Shown one piece after another: positions 23,646 to 32,937 of a stretch of DNA of 64,000 nucleotides (the first letter of the stretch is position 1; every line of letters starts with the position of its first letter). The notes beneath the pieces were generated by a model that did no database searches, was not told the DNA's origin, and worked only from the letters and a program-made list of their open reading frames with translations. The stretch is from Prosthecobacter algae (GTDB lineage Bacteria; Verrucomicrobiota; Verrucomicrobiia; Verrucomicrobiales; Verrucomicrobiaceae), in assembly GCF_039542385.1 (NCBI RefSeq), contig NZ_BAABIA010000011.1, forward strand, positions 1 to 64,000, given 5' to 3'. The translations under genes and the position numbers were made by a program.

Positions 23646-26600
23646 TCAGCAGCGCCGCCGCCGGAAGCCGAGGACACCGAAGGCGAGCAGGAGGAGGACG
23701 GCGCGTGAGGGCTCTGGCACGACGACGATGACGCCGTGGGTGAGGAAGAGGCTGGTATCCCACTGGAGGCCAGAGGTGAGGGGGAAGAGCAGGAGGTCCT
23801 GGCCGGTTTCGGTGCCGTTTTGATAACGTGCGCCGACATTGAAGCTGTTGTTGGTGAGGCCGACGAGGGTGCTCCAGTCGAGGAAGTTGAAGACATCGCC
23901 AAACTGGCCGGTGTAACCATTGAAGGAGGTGATGGTGATGCCGCCGGTGGCATTGAGCGTGAGGCCGCCGGAGATGCTGAGGAGGTCGTGATTGCTGCCT
24001 GAGCCGGTGAGGTAAGAGGTGAAATCGGTGGGGATGCTGTTGACCCAGGCTGCCTGATCGCCGCCGTAGAGGGGGAGGGAGGTGGCGGCATTGCGATTGG
24101 TGCTGCCGGCCTGAAGCACGGCGCGGTCCACGCGGCTGGCGCTGGCGGCGAGGAGGAGATTTCCGGTGATGTTCAGCACGCCGGTCTGGTCGCCCACGGT
24201 GCCTGCACTGGCGGCGCTGTTCAGCAGGCTGGAGCCGCCGGGTTTGAGAACGCCGTGGCTGCTGCCGGGCCCGACATTGCTGCCAATGGTGAAGCTGCCG
24301 CCGGTGGCGATGAGGCTACCGGTGCCGGAGATGACTGCATCGGTGGTGTAGGAGGAGGCGGTGCGTGCGCTGACATCCAGGCTGGCACCGGTGCCGAGGT
24401 GGAACCAGGCGGCGTCATCCATGCTGCCGTTGTTGACCAAGGCGAGGCTGCCTTCGGCGATGTGGACGTTGCCGGTATTGGTATTGGTGCCTTCCAGGGC
24501 GAGGCTGCCTGCGCCGGATTTGGTGAAGGAGCCGGTGCCGGCCAATTCGGCATCGGCTTTGAAAGTCGCGGTTCGACCCGCATCTACGGTGTAGCTGCGC
24601 AGGGCGGGATTGGTGGCGGTGCCGCTGCCATTGAGGGTGATGGTGACGTTTTGGTTGGTCTGGTTTGCCCCGGCGAGGTTTTGAAGGGTGCCGCCCTGCC
24701 AGTTCCAGGTGGCGGTGCCTTTGCCCTGGCTGAGATCCATGAATCGGAAGATGGCGCTGGCGGACTGGGTGATGGTGCCCCAGGTGCTGGAGTTCATGTT
24801 GTCGGTACCGCTGGAGTAGTTGGTATCGGCCATGCGGATGGTGGTGGCCTCGACGAGGCCAGTGCCATAGGTGAGGGAGCCGCGCGCCCAGCCGGTGGTA
24901 AGATTGGCCCCACCGATGCGGCCGAGGATGAGGAGATTGATTTTCAGATCCACGCCTGCAGCTCCTGTGAGGTCCAGAGAGGAGAGATTGTTGGTACCGG
25001 TGCCGACGGCGTCGTTGTCGCCGATGAAAAGATTGGCCCCGGTGCCGCCGCCCTGCTGGCCGCGAAGGGTGACGGAGCCGCCGCTGCCGATGGTGACGGT
25101 GCCGGAGGAACGGGCACCGCCGATGATGAAGGTATCCGTATTGAGGGTGGTGGTGCCGGTGCCGAGGCTGATGGTGGAGGGGGTGGCGGAATTGACCACG
25201 GAGGCCGGGCTGTTGCCGAGGATGATCTTGCCTGCGGTGACGTTGTTGAGGGTGTTAGAAAGCTGCAGGGTGCCGCGAGTGAGCATGGAGTTTGGCGTGG
25301 GGATCTGGCCGTAGAAGGTGCCCAGCTCCAAGCTGCTTACATTGATGTTCACGGCGCTGGCATTGCGCAGGTCCACCGTGCCGGTGGTAATGCTGGTGGC
25401 GACGCCGGCTGTGGTATCGCGGTAGCCGATGAGGATGAAGTCATCGCCTTCGCCGCTGCCGATGTTTACGCTGCCGCCATTGACGGTGAGGGTGCCGGTG
25501 ACGCCGGTGGTATTGGCCCCGGGATTGCCATAGGCACCGCCGATGACGAGCTGCTGCACATTGAGCCCACTCTGAACGATGGAGCTGACGGTGGTGCCCA
25601 CGCCGGTTCCTGCGAGGTAAAGGGCCTCCATCGTATTGGGGGCGATGGTTTGGAAATTCAGTGCGCCTTCCTTTACGAGGGTGGTGCCGGTGTAGGTGGG
25701 GGCGCTGGAAAGGGTGAGGGTGCCTGTGCCGACTTTCGTCAAACCACCTGCGCCACCGTTGCCGATGGCCCCAGCGAGGGTCACGTTATTGCTGCCGACA
25801 TCCAGGACACTGCCTGCGGTGAGGACATTTCCCCCAACGCTGGTGATGCCTGCGCTGCCGGGCGTGAGATAGACGGAGGCACCGAGCATTTCCACCACAC
25901 GACCGCCTGCGGTGATGTCGGTTGTATTGCCAGCGGCCCAGCGCAAGGTGCCGCCTGCCATCCGCAGGCTGCCGCTGCCGAGGGTGCCCACGGTTTGGCC
26001 AAAGACCAGCACGCCGTCATTGATGGTGGTGGTGCCGGTGTAGCTGTTGCTGCCGCCGAGTACCAAGGTGCCTGTGCCAGACTTGGTCAGGCTGGTGGCA
26101 CCGGCATTGTCAGCGATCCCCGCATTAAGCGTCAGCGTGGCTCCAGCGGCTGCGGCATGGGAGGAGGTGACAAAGACGACTAACTCATCCGCCGTGCCTG
26201 CACTGGTGCCCGCCTGGATCTGGGTGAAGCCGTCGAGCGTCGCGTCATTGTCTGTGCTGCCTGCGCTGAAAAGCAGAGCTCCGCTGGTGAGCAGGAGATT
26301 GCCGGTGCCGGTGAGGGCCAGGGGGGTGGTGCCGCTGCTGTTGACGAGGCGGAGCGCGTTCAGCGTCTTGCCAGTGAGGCCGGTGGCGCTGGTGCCCAGG
26401 CTGACATTGGCATCGGCACCGGAGGCTGCGAAGTCTGTGGCGTACTCAGTATCCGCCAGTGGCCGCAGGCCGAGGCCCGTGGCGTAAGTGAGGAAAGAAT
26501 TGCCGACACCGGTGCTGCTGTTATCTCCTAGGCCATAAGGCAAGATTTTGAGATTGGTGACGCTGGAGGTCTGAACGGCGGAGGTGGTGGTGCCGACGAG

Positions 26601-29333
26601 TGCGCCTGTGATGGCGGTGGTATTGGTGAAGAGCAGGCGAGTGGCCACGGCGCTGGCGCTGGCGGTACCGGCCAGATTGACACCCCTAACCAAAAGTGTG
26701 GATCCGTTGCTGCGGGAGAAGGACGGGTTGCCCGCGCCAAAGGTGAGCGTGGCGAGCGCGGCGTTGTTGGTGCCAGAGGGGACCACGGTGTTCTCCAGCG
26801 TGATCGTGTTGGCACCGCCCGCGAGGCTGAGCGTGCCTGCGGTTTCACCGCGTGTGCCATTGATGGCGCTGGAGACCTGCAGGCCATTGCCGCCGGTGCC
26901 TTCCAGGATCACTGACGCGCTGTTGTTCAGCTTGTTCGTGGAGGCAGACTGATTTTGCAGTGAAACGAAGCTGCCGCCGCGCAGGCGAAGCTGGCTCAGC
27001 GAGATGAAGCCGTCACCACCGCCCGTGACTGAAACCGTGCCGCCCTGCACTGTCAGGGCACCGGTGAAGGAATGCGGATTTGTAGCGAGGGTGAGGGTGC
27101 GGTCTCCGCGCTTCAAGATGTCTCCGCTACCCGTGAAGACCCCGTAAAAGGTCGAGTCCGAAGTCTGGTTCAGGGTGATCTGGCCATTGGTGCCGAGCCG
27201 TACTTCGCCAGGGCCCACGGTCAGGAAGGTGTTGTCGGCATTGCCGCCACCGGAAAGGTTGCCCACGCCCTCTTTGCCACCATTGAGGTCCAACAATGCG
27301 CCGCTGGAGGTCATGTTGCCGCCCGTGGCGAGGACGGTGTTGCGGTAGTCGCTGATGGCGTTGCCACCAGAGACTTTCACATTGCCCTGAACGTAGAGAT
27401 TGCCGGAGTAGCTGTTGCTGCCTGAAAGTTCGATGACACCGCTGCCGGCCAGCGTGACATGCTGGGTGGAGGAAAGATAGGTGTTATTACCGCCCAGGTT
27501 GGCCGAGACATTCAGGGGGCTGCCGGAATGGTTGGTGAGGATGAGTTCGTTGGTGGCGTTGTGGATGCTGTTTTGCGTCAAGATCTGACCGCCGCCGATC
27601 TCGGTGCTGGCCGTCACATTTTCACTCACCATGAGTGCGCCGGAGGTGAGGGTGAGAGCCTGGGCGTGATTGTCGATCATGAGGGCTCCGCCTGCGGTGG
27701 AATCGAGGATGAGCGAGGCGATGGAGGGCGTGACCAGTGTGCCGGTGGAGGCACCGTTCAGGATGATGTTGTCCGTCGCAGTCCACAGGCTCTTGTCGTT
27801 TTGAATCGTTCCGGCCAGGGCGACGATCTCGTTTGAACCGTTGCGGGTGGCCCAGCGCGAACCGTTGTAGGTGGCCCAGCCGCCGAGGAACCCTGAGGCG
27901 TTGTTGGTAGCTCCGCCGCCGACCACCAGCCGGGCTTTTGCCGGATCATTGCTGCGGATGTCCACCGCACCTGTGATGACACTGCGGGTGAGGCCTCCTG
28001 TGAGAGTGAAGGTGAGGTCCTGGCCGCCATTGCTGATCAGGGAGAGCACGCTGCTGCCATTGGTGATGGCGAGCGCGCTGGTGGTCTCGGCGGTGGCCGC
28101 GCCGCTGTTTCCACGCAGTTCCAGAAGGCCCCCGCGCAGGGTGGTCGCGGCACTGTTGCTCAGCTTGTTGTCGCCATTGTTTAGGCTGTAATCGAGGATG
28201 AGTTTACCGCGATCAATGAAGGTGCTGCCGGTATAGGTATTAGCTCCCTGCATGACCATGGTTCCAATGGACTGCTTGGTGAGCGAGCGTGCCGTGGCGT
28301 CGCCATTCACAATGCCCACGGTGACCAGGAGATCCACTTCGGAAGCCGTTTCGTTGACGATGAAGGAACGGTTCGCATTGAGGGAAAGCGTGACGTCAAA
28401 GGTCCCGCCGGTGGAGGTGATCACACCTCCGTCGCTGGTGGCGTGGACGTATAGGGTGGAGACGCGGTAGTTCACCGCCTCCGTCTGATTGTCGAGTGTC
28501 AGCGTGCCGAAGCCATTGGAGCCTGCCGCACCGTTGGCCTGGCCGAAAATGATCTGGCTATTGGCCGTGTTCGTTTCCTTGATGATGGCCTCACCATTAA
28601 GAATGCGCAGGGTGCCGGTGAAGCTGTTTGCGCCGGAGAGGATCAATGAGCCGGGGCCATCCTTGTGAATGCTGCCGGCACCGGAAATCACGCCAGAAAT
28701 TTCAGGGCTGAGGCCAGCGGCTGTGGTGAAGGTGAGAGCGTTGGTGGTGCTGATGGCACCGAAGGAAACGCTGCCCGTGTTGCTGATGTTCAGCGTGCGA
28801 TTGGCCGTGGAGGTGATCGGTCCGGTGACGGCAAAACCTCCGGTGCCGGTGATGTTCAGCGTCTGGCTGGCGGTGGCCCCCAGAGTGACATTGCCTGCGA
28901 TGGTGAAGACTGCGCTGCCAAGATTGCTCCAGGTCTGGTTGCTATTGATGGTGAGACCGGAATTAACTATATGAGCGCCCGCTCCTGCCTCCACGCTCAG
29001 TCCGCCAGTGCCGAGGGTCAGCACATGATCATTGAGGGTGCCCAGCGTGATGGCGGTGCCCGAGTTGCCATTGAAGATAAGCCCTTGCAGAGAAGTCGCC
29101 GCCCCCAATGTGGCGATCTGGTTGGGCACAGGCGCATTCGCATTGAAGATCGCGACATCCGCAGCACCAGGGATGGCCGTGGCTGCGGTGCTGTGGCCGA
29201 GGTTGGTCCACCAGTTTCCCAAGGTCTGAAAGGATGTGTCCACATCGCCGCCCCAGTATAAATTGATCCCGAAACCGGGAAGGGGCAGTCCGATAAGAAT
29301 CAGAAAAGTAGCAAAAAAGCGACGCAGCATCAT
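23646..29333 (-). CDS. Giant autotransporter-repeat surface protein with PEP-CTERM tail
   Basis: The 1895-residue protein begins with a signal peptide (MMLRRFFATFLILIGLPLP) followed by a mature part starting INLYWGGD, as in many Verrucomicrobial secreted proteins. It holds at least seven autotransporter-associated beta-strand repeats, for example GTGTLVLGGSNSYTGTTTIN and GAGSLALEGTNTNTGNVHIA, between Gly/Thr/Ser/Asn-rich strands, expected to form a long beta helix. The C-terminus VVPEPSRAVLLLLAFGVLGF plus RRRRC is a PEP-CTERM sorting signal (Pro-Glu-Pro, hydrophobic helix, basic end) normally processed by an exosortase. No exosortase or barrel domain is in the window. It is likely exposed on the cell surface or in an exopolysaccharide matrix. 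Upstream frames on the other strand are composition artefacts. Confidence 0.88.
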   Translation of the reverse strand: MMLRRFFATFLILIGLPLPGFGINLYWGGDVDTSFQTLGNWWTNLGHSTAATAIPGAADVAIFNANAPVPNQIATLGAATSLQGLIFNGNSGTAITLGTLNDHVLTLGTGGLSVEAGAGAHIVNSGLTINSNQTWSNLGSAVFTIAGNVTLGATASQTLNITGTGGFAVTGPITSTANRTLNISNTGSVSFGAISTTNALTFTTAAGLSPEISGVISGAGSIHKDGPGSLILSGANSFTGTLRILNGEAIIKETNTANSQIIFGQANGAAGSNGFGTLTLDNQTEAVNYRVSTLYVHATSDGGVITSTGGTFDVTLSLNANRSFIVNETASEVDLLVTVGIVNGDATARSLTKQSIGTMVMQGANTYTGSTFIDRGKLILDYSLNNGDNKLSNSAATTLRGGLLELRGNSGAATAETTSALAITNGSSVLSLISNGGQDLTFTLTGGLTRSVITGAVDIRSNDPAKARLVVGGGATNNASGFLGGWATYNGSRWATRNGSNEIVALAGTIQNDKSLWTATDNIILNGASTGTLVTPSIASLILDSTAGGALMIDNHAQALTLTSGALMVSENVTASTEIGGGQILTQNSIHNATNELILTNHSGSPLNVSANLGGNNTYLSSTQHVTLAGSGVIELSGSNSYSGNLYVQGNVKVSGGNAISDYRNTVLATGGNMTSSGALLDLNGGKEGVGNLSGGGNADNTFLTVGPGEVRLGTNGQITLNQTSDSTFYGVFTGSGDILKRGDRTLTLATNPHSFTGALTVQGGTVSVTGGGDGFISLSQLRLRGGSFVSLQNQSASTNKLNNSASVILEGTGGNGLQVSSAINGTRGETAGTLSLAGGANTITLENTVVPSGTNNAALATLTFGAGNPSFSRSNGSTLLVRGVNLAGTASASAVATRLLFTNTTAITGALVGTTTSAVQTSSVTNLKILPYGLGDNSSTGVGNSFLTYATGLGLRPLADTEYATDFAASGADANVSLGTSATGLTGKTLNALRLVNSSGTTPLALTGTGNLLLTSGALLFSAGSTDNDATLDGFTQIQAGTSAGTADELVVFVTSSHAAAAGATLTLNAGIADNAGATSLTKSGTGTLVLGGSNSYTGTTTINDGVLVFGQTVGTLGSGSLRMAGGTLRWAAGNTTDITAGGRVVEMLGASVYLTPGSAGITSVGGNVLTAGSVLDVGSNNVTLAGAIGNGGAGGLTKVGTGTLTLSSAPTYTGTTLVKEGALNFQTIAPNTMEALYLAGTGVGTTVSSIVQSGLNVQQLVIGGAYGNPGANTTGVTGTLTVNGGSVNIGSGEGDDFILIGYRDTTAGVATSITTGTVDLRNASAVNINVSSLELGTFYGQIPTPNSMLTRGTLQLSNTLNNVTAGKIILGNSPASVVNSATPSTISLGTGTTTLNTDTFIIGGARSSGTVTIGSGGSVTLRGQQGGGTGANLFIGDNDAVGTGTNNLSSLDLTGAAGVDLKINLLILGRIGGANLTTGWARGSLTYGTGLVEATTIRMADTNYSSGTDNMNSSTWGTITQSASAIFRFMDLSQGKGTATWNWQGGTLQNLAGANQTNQNVTITLNGSGTATNPALRSYTVDAGRTATFKADAELAGTGSFTKSGAGSLALEGTNTNTGNVHIAEGSLALVNNGSMDDAAWFHLGTGASLDVSARTASSYTTDAVISGTGSLIATGGSFTIGSNVGPGSSHGVLKPGGSSLLNSAASAGTVGDQTGVLNITGNLLLAASASRVDRAVLQAGSTNRNAATSLPLYGGDQAAWVNSIPTDFTSYLTGSGSNHDLLSISGGLTLNATGGITITSFNGYTGQFGDVFNFLDWSTLVGLTNNSFNVGARYQNGTETGQDLLLFPLTSGLQWDTSLFLTHGVIVVVPEPSRAVLLLLAFGVLGFRRRRC

Positions 29334-29900
29334 GGGGGGGCAGGACGATGAAAATACGGAATTTGTGCCCTAGACTACATTTTTTCCGCATTCAACCCTA
29401 GTATCAGTTTTCCTGGAGATGCCTATCTTACAGAGGGCGACTTCAGATTTTGCCGCCTGATGAAGAAACGGGTTCGGACAACAGGCCGAAGATGCTCAAG
29501 GAGCCCCGGTTCATGGCTGAGGGATTTCCGAGGAAACCTCTCAGGTCAATCCTTCAGGATTGAGGCTTTGGGTTGAAAACAACCTCTATCCCTCCAAGAT
29601 TTCGGGATTCAATTGGCAGCGAGTGTGCTGTGATTTTGAGATGGTACCCCTTCAACTTTCGGGCAGAACACCGCTTTTTTTAATTTATTGGGTCGAAGTT
29701 GAATAAAAATCTTGTCTTTTTAGCTGTCAGGGTTGATAATTCAGCGTTGTTGAATTCTTGAGTTTGAGAATTTAGTATTCAGCAAGCCCTATAATTTATG
29801 GATTCTATGGAATTAGCTTGCGCTTACCATCCGTCCTGGTTACCTTTTAGACAGATATTCAAAATTTCCTCAGCTAGCGAAGACAACAGCTCCCCATTTT
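29334..29900. other. 567-bp AT-rich intergenic region, divergent promoters
   Basis: No gene is seen. The stretch is clearly AT-richer than its flanks and separates the giant surface-protein gene (minus) from the MarR gene (plus). A TATAAT hexamer occurs at 29790-29795 but I see no matching -35 box at the normal distance. A long leader with a repressor site for the adjacent MarR protein is plausible but unproven. Confidence 0.5.
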
Positions 29901-30350
29901 ATGTCCAACACACTCCAACCTGAAATCAAGGACCACGCTAAACTGGCCGACTTCATTTTGTTCAGTCAGCGTGAGTTTTTGCTCAATCTGTCCAAGGAGC
30001 TGAACCGTGACAATATCTCGTTCGCGCAGTTCTTCCTGCTTAGCTATCTGGCTACCTCCAAGGAGCTGACCATGACGGATATTGCCCGCAAAATGGGTCA
30101 CTCCACCGCAGCGGCCACGGGCCTGGTGGATCGCCTTGAGAAGCTGGGTTATATGGAGCGCACTCATGCTGTGGATGATCGCCGCAAGGTGATGGTCCGC
30201 GTGACTTCCAAAGGACTCGACCTTGTCAGCCGTCTTCGTGATGAGCTTCAGCATCAGATTGCCGATGCGATGACTGAGACCTCCGCCACAGATGCTGCTT
30301 CCTTCATGACTTCGTATCGCACGATGGATACGAGCATTGCGAGCAAGTAA
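29901..30350 (+). CDS. MarR-family transcriptional regulator
   Basis: The 149-residue protein has the typical MarR layout: N-terminal dimerisation helices (NHDNISFAQ-like segment ELNRDNISFAQFFLLSYL), a winged helix in TMTDIARKMGHSTAAATGLV with the wing YMERTHAVDDRRKVMVRVT, and C-terminal helices that complete the dimer interface. It is divergent from the giant surface-protein gene across an AT-rich spacer, the usual layout for a MarR repressor and its target, though local pgeF-ispE genes are not likely targets. A hairpin terminator follows. The effector cannot be predicted. Confidence 0.88.
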   Translation: MSNTLQPEIKDHAKLADFILFSQREFLLNLSKELNRDNISFAQFFLLSYLATSKELTMTDIARKMGHSTAAATGLVDRLEKLGYMERTHAVDDRRKVMVRVTSKGLDLVSRLRDELQHQIADAMTETSATDAASFMTSYRTMDTSIASK

Positions 30351-30378
30351 GAATGCCGAGAATGTTTGTTTGTTTTTA

Positions 30379-30417
30379 GGCGCATGGAGCGAGTTGCTTC
30401 ATGCGCCTTTTGCTTTC
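30379..30417 (+). terminator. Terminator of the MarR gene
   Basis: GGCGCATGGAGC (30379-30390) pairs with GCTTCATGCGCC (30396-30407), 12 bp with one G-U pair, and is followed by TTTTGCTTTCTT. It ends transcription of the MarR gene before the next gene starts at 30435. Confidence 0.75.
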
Positions 30418-30434
30418 TTGTGACATTGACCGCC

Positions 30435-31106
30435 ATGGACGCCCCGCTTTGGATGACCTTTCCCCTCCTCGACAGCCTGCCCGGCTTTCGCCATCGTTTC
30501 ACGCTGCGGCATCCGGAGATTCCGGTGGATGCGGATCGTGCGGTTGTGGTGGAGCGCCTGTGGGGCTGGCACCGTGAGCAGGCTGCCGAGCTGGGTTTTG
30601 ATGCGCAGGCCCTGTGCATTGCAGAGCAGGTGCATGGGGCCGAGGTGGCCGTCATTGATGCTGCGCCATCAACCCCTATCCCGGGTGCCGACGGCATCAT
30701 CACCGCCACGCCCGGGCTGGTCATCGGCATCTATGTGGCCGATTGTGGGGCGCTCTATCTGGCGGATCCTGTCACGGGAGCCTGCGGCATCGTTCACTCA
30801 GGGAAAAAGGGTTCTGAACTAGGGATCGCCGCCGTGGCCATTCGACTGATGCAGGAAAAATACGGCAGCGATCCAAGCGACATTCGTGCCCAACTAGGAC
30901 CCTGCATCCGCCCTCCTGCCTACGAAGTGGATTTTGCGGCGCAGATTCGTGCCAGTTGTATGGAGGCAGGGGTGCTGCCGGAGCACTACGCCGACTGCGG
31001 AGTCTGCACTTCGTCCGACTTGCGCCGCTTCTATTCCTATCGGATGGAAAAAGGCCGTACAGGGCGCTTGCTGGCGCTCCTGGGCCGCCTACCCGCCGCC
31101 TCCTGA
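30435..31106 (+). CDS. YfiH/PgeF-family (laccase-domain) protein
   Basis: The ATG at 30435 gives 223 residues. Family signs are CIAEQVHGAEVAVID, the metal-ligand region VADCGALYL, GIVHSGKKGSELGIAA, LGPCIRPPAYEVD and the C-terminal CVCTSSDLRRFYSYRMEKG-like end (DCGVCTSSDLRRFYSYRMEK). Members act as purine nucleoside phosphorylases or multicopper-type oxidases and in E. coli clear faulty cell-wall precursors. The His-Gly-Trp-Arg-Gly motif found in most relatives is replaced by HSGKKG here, so ligand or substrate use may differ. It probably forms an operon with ispE, which starts 22 bp after its stop. No signal peptide. Confidence 0.75.
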   Translation: MDAPLWMTFPLLDSLPGFRHRFTLRHPEIPVDADRAVVVERLWGWHREQAAELGFDAQALCIAEQVHGAEVAVIDAAPSTPIPGADGIITATPGLVIGIYVADCGALYLADPVTGACGIVHSGKKGSELGIAAVAIRLMQEKYGSDPSDIRAQLGPCIRPPAYEVDFAAQIRASCMEAGVLPEHYADCGVCTSSDLRRFYSYRMEKGRTGRLLALLGRLPAAS

Positions 31107-31128
31107 ACCTTTTCCAAAACGACTTAAC

Positions 31129-31968
31129 GTGGAGCTTTCCTCACCTGCAAAAATCAATCTCTGGCTGCGTATTCTGGGCCGCAGACCTGATGGTTTTCAT
31201 GAAGTCGAGACGCGTCTTTGCAAAATTGGCATCGCCGACACGGTGAGTCTTGAGCTTCTCGGCACGGGTAATTCAGTGGCCCTCACCTGCAATGTGCCGG
31301 GAATTCCACTGGATGAATCGAATCTCGCTATCAAGGCTTTGCGTGCTTTTGAGCAACGTGCGGGTAAGACGCATTCCTGGCGTATCCATCTGGAAAAACG
31401 CATACCGTCTGGAGCTGGGCTGGGCGGCGGTAGCAGCAATGCGGCGGCCATTCTCCGCGCTGCGAATGAACTGGCTGGCCAGCCTCTGGAGTTGGGCACC
31501 TTGCTGGAAATCGCCGGGAGTATTGGCGCGGATGTGCCCTGCTTTCTTTTGGACACACCCGCAGCGGATGGAACCGGACGGGGGGAGCAGGTGACCCCAG
31601 CCGAGTTTCCCTGGAAGCTGCCCCTGGTGCTCATCAAGCCAGCCTTTCCGATCCCGACGCCCTGGGCCTACAAGCAGTGGAAGGACTCCCAAGAGTTGCC
31701 GGGTGTGCTTTATGCGCCCCAAATCTGCCCCTGGGGTGAGATGGTGAACGGCCTGGAACGGCCCGTTTTTGAAAAATACCGTCTCTTGGCCGCCTTGAAA
31801 ACTTGGTTGCTGGAGCAAAAGGGCGTTCAAGCAGCCCTGATGTCGGGTTCAGGCTCCACGATGTTTGCCATCACGCGAACGGGGGCTGAATCGGCTGCCT
31901 TGGCGGAAGCCGCCCAGCAATGGTGCGGTGAAACGGCCTGGGTGAGGGCTACGGAGACTTTGGTTTAA
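31129..31968 (+). CDS. ispE: 4-diphosphocytidyl-2-C-methyl-D-erythritol kinase
   Basis: A 279-residue GHMP kinase of the non-mevalonate isoprenoid pathway that phosphorylates CDP-ME. The start at GTG 31129 (VELSSPAKINLWLRILGRR) places the substrate-binding Lys in SPAKINLWL at the normal distance from the N-terminus; the frame is open upstream within the previous gene. Other motifs are IPSGAGLGGGSSNAAA (ATP loop) near residue 87, SIGADVPCFL with the catalytic Asp, and MSGSGSTMFAI near the end. It is followed by a strong terminator and so is probably the last gene of the pgeF-like/ispE unit. Confidence 0.94.
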   Translation: MELSSPAKINLWLRILGRRPDGFHEVETRLCKIGIADTVSLELLGTGNSVALTCNVPGIPLDESNLAIKALRAFEQRAGKTHSWRIHLEKRIPSGAGLGGGSSNAAAILRAANELAGQPLELGTLLEIAGSIGADVPCFLLDTPAADGTGRGEQVTPAEFPWKLPLVLIKPAFPIPTPWAYKQWKDSQELPGVLYAPQICPWGEMVNGLERPVFEKYRLLAALKTWLLEQKGVQAALMSGSGSTMFAITRTGAESAALAEAAQQWCGETAWVRATETLV

Positions 31969-31974
31969 AAAATT

Positions 31975-32014
31975 GAGGCCGGGCGGCTCCCGATTCCGCC
32001 CGGCCTCTTTGTTT
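31975..32014 (+). terminator. Terminator of ispE
   Basis: GAGGCCGGGCGG (31975-31986) pairs with CCGCCCGGCCTC (31996-32007), followed by TTTGTTT. The stem is 12 bp with a 9-nt loop. It is 6 bp after the ispE stop. Confidence 0.85.
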
Positions 32015-32295
32015 GCATCAACCTCAACACTGACCTGTGTTTCCACAGGGGTGATGACAACAACCAATCACTCTCAAGACCAGCTAGGGGGACTCTCTCC
32101 CGCCATCACTGTTGATAAGTTAGATTCCCCTCCTGGAGAGTTGTTGAATCATTTTTGAAATTTTTTTCGGGCTGTTTGTTTTTTCTTTTCACCCTCATTT
32201 TCAGACTGCCGGGCAGGGGATTCCTTCCCGGAATCCGGGTTGAATCCAGGGCAGGGGACTGCCAGGGTTCTGCCCAGTCGTTTGCAGTTGCCGTG
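32015..32295. other. Intergenic region upstream of sufE
   Basis: No gene is supported. The stretch has a small hairpin CCTGTGTTTCCACAGG near 32034-32049 and a T-rich run around 32155-32195. The 61-residue frame at 31973-32158 starts in the ispE terminator and is not credible. The sufE frame is open back to 32155 but its upstream part has no ribosome site. Confidence 0.5.
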
Positions 32296-32763
32296 ATGCC
32301 TTCCCCCATGTCTTACCCCGCCGCCCTCAACGACATCATTGAGCTGTTCGAATTTTTGCCTGAGGCGGAGCGGCGGGAAAACCTCATCAACTATGCGGAG
32401 ATGGCTGTGGCCTGTGCCCGCCAAGAGGGCGTGCCGTATGACGTGGAAGATGTGCGCAAGGACGTGGAATGCACGGATACGGTGGGCGTTTACGTGCGCG
32501 TGGATGATCAGGACCGAGTCCACTTTGCCATTGAGCTGGGGCCGAAGGTGCAGACCCTCACCAAGGCTATGACGGCCATTCTTTGCCGTGGCCTCAACGG
32601 CAGCACGGTGGAGGAGGTGATGACCGTGCCGCCGGATTTTGTGCCGCGCATCATCGGCGCGGATCTGGTACGTCTGCGCAGCCAGACCGTCTACTATGTA
32701 CTGGGTCGGATGAAGGCGGCGGTGAAGACGTTGATGGATTGCCGTCGCGCAGCCACTTCTTAA
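32296..32763 (+). CDS. sufE: SufE-like cysteine desulfurase activator
   Basis: From the ATG at 32296 the protein has 155 residues (151 from ATG 32308). SufE family features: N-terminal IIELFEFLPEAERRENLINY helix, the Cys-bearing loop DVECTDTVGVYVRVD with Cys59 (the sulfur acceptor position), and the C-terminal ILCRGLNGSTVEEVMTVPPD followed by LVRLRSQTVYYVLGRM. It would accept sulfur from SufS and pass it to an Fe-S scaffold. The SufT gene for the same process lies separately at 59068. No other suf genes are in the window. The call is good although the sequence is rather diverged. Confidence 0.8.
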   Translation: MPSPMSYPAALNDIIELFEFLPEAERRENLINYAEMAVACARQEGVPYDVEDVRKDVECTDTVGVYVRVDDQDRVHFAIELGPKVQTLTKAMTAILCRGLNGSTVEEVMTVPPDFVPRIIGADLVRLRSQTVYYVLGRMKAAVKTLMDCRRAATS

Positions 32764-32900
32764 GCGGGTTTTTAAAAGCTTTGTCCGAAAAGTGGCGGGC
32801 AAAGGGGCTTCTTGGGGGCAGCGTTCCGAGGATGTCCTATCTTTCAGCGTAAAGTCGTGGTCAATCCCTGCTGCAATCAGCAAAATAGGCCACATCCCTC

Positions 32901-32929
32901 TTGCCAATTTTGGCTAGGCTCCATAGTCT
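32901..32929 (+). promoter_or_regulatory. Candidate sigma-70-type promoter of yjcH-actP
   Basis: TTGCCA at 32901-32906 and TAGTCT at 32924-32929 are spaced by 17 bp. The -10 box is only 8 nt before the ATG at 32938, so a transcript starting there would have almost no leader. Confidence 0.35.
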
Positions 32930-32937
32930 CGCGCGCC

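Noticed and set aside
24255..26183. A 642-codon plus-strand open frame opposite the giant surface-protein gene
   Set aside because: It is antisense to the Gly/Thr/Ser-rich repeats, which lack stop codons on the other strand. The product is a low-complexity Gly/Ala/Asp chain without domains or a start site.
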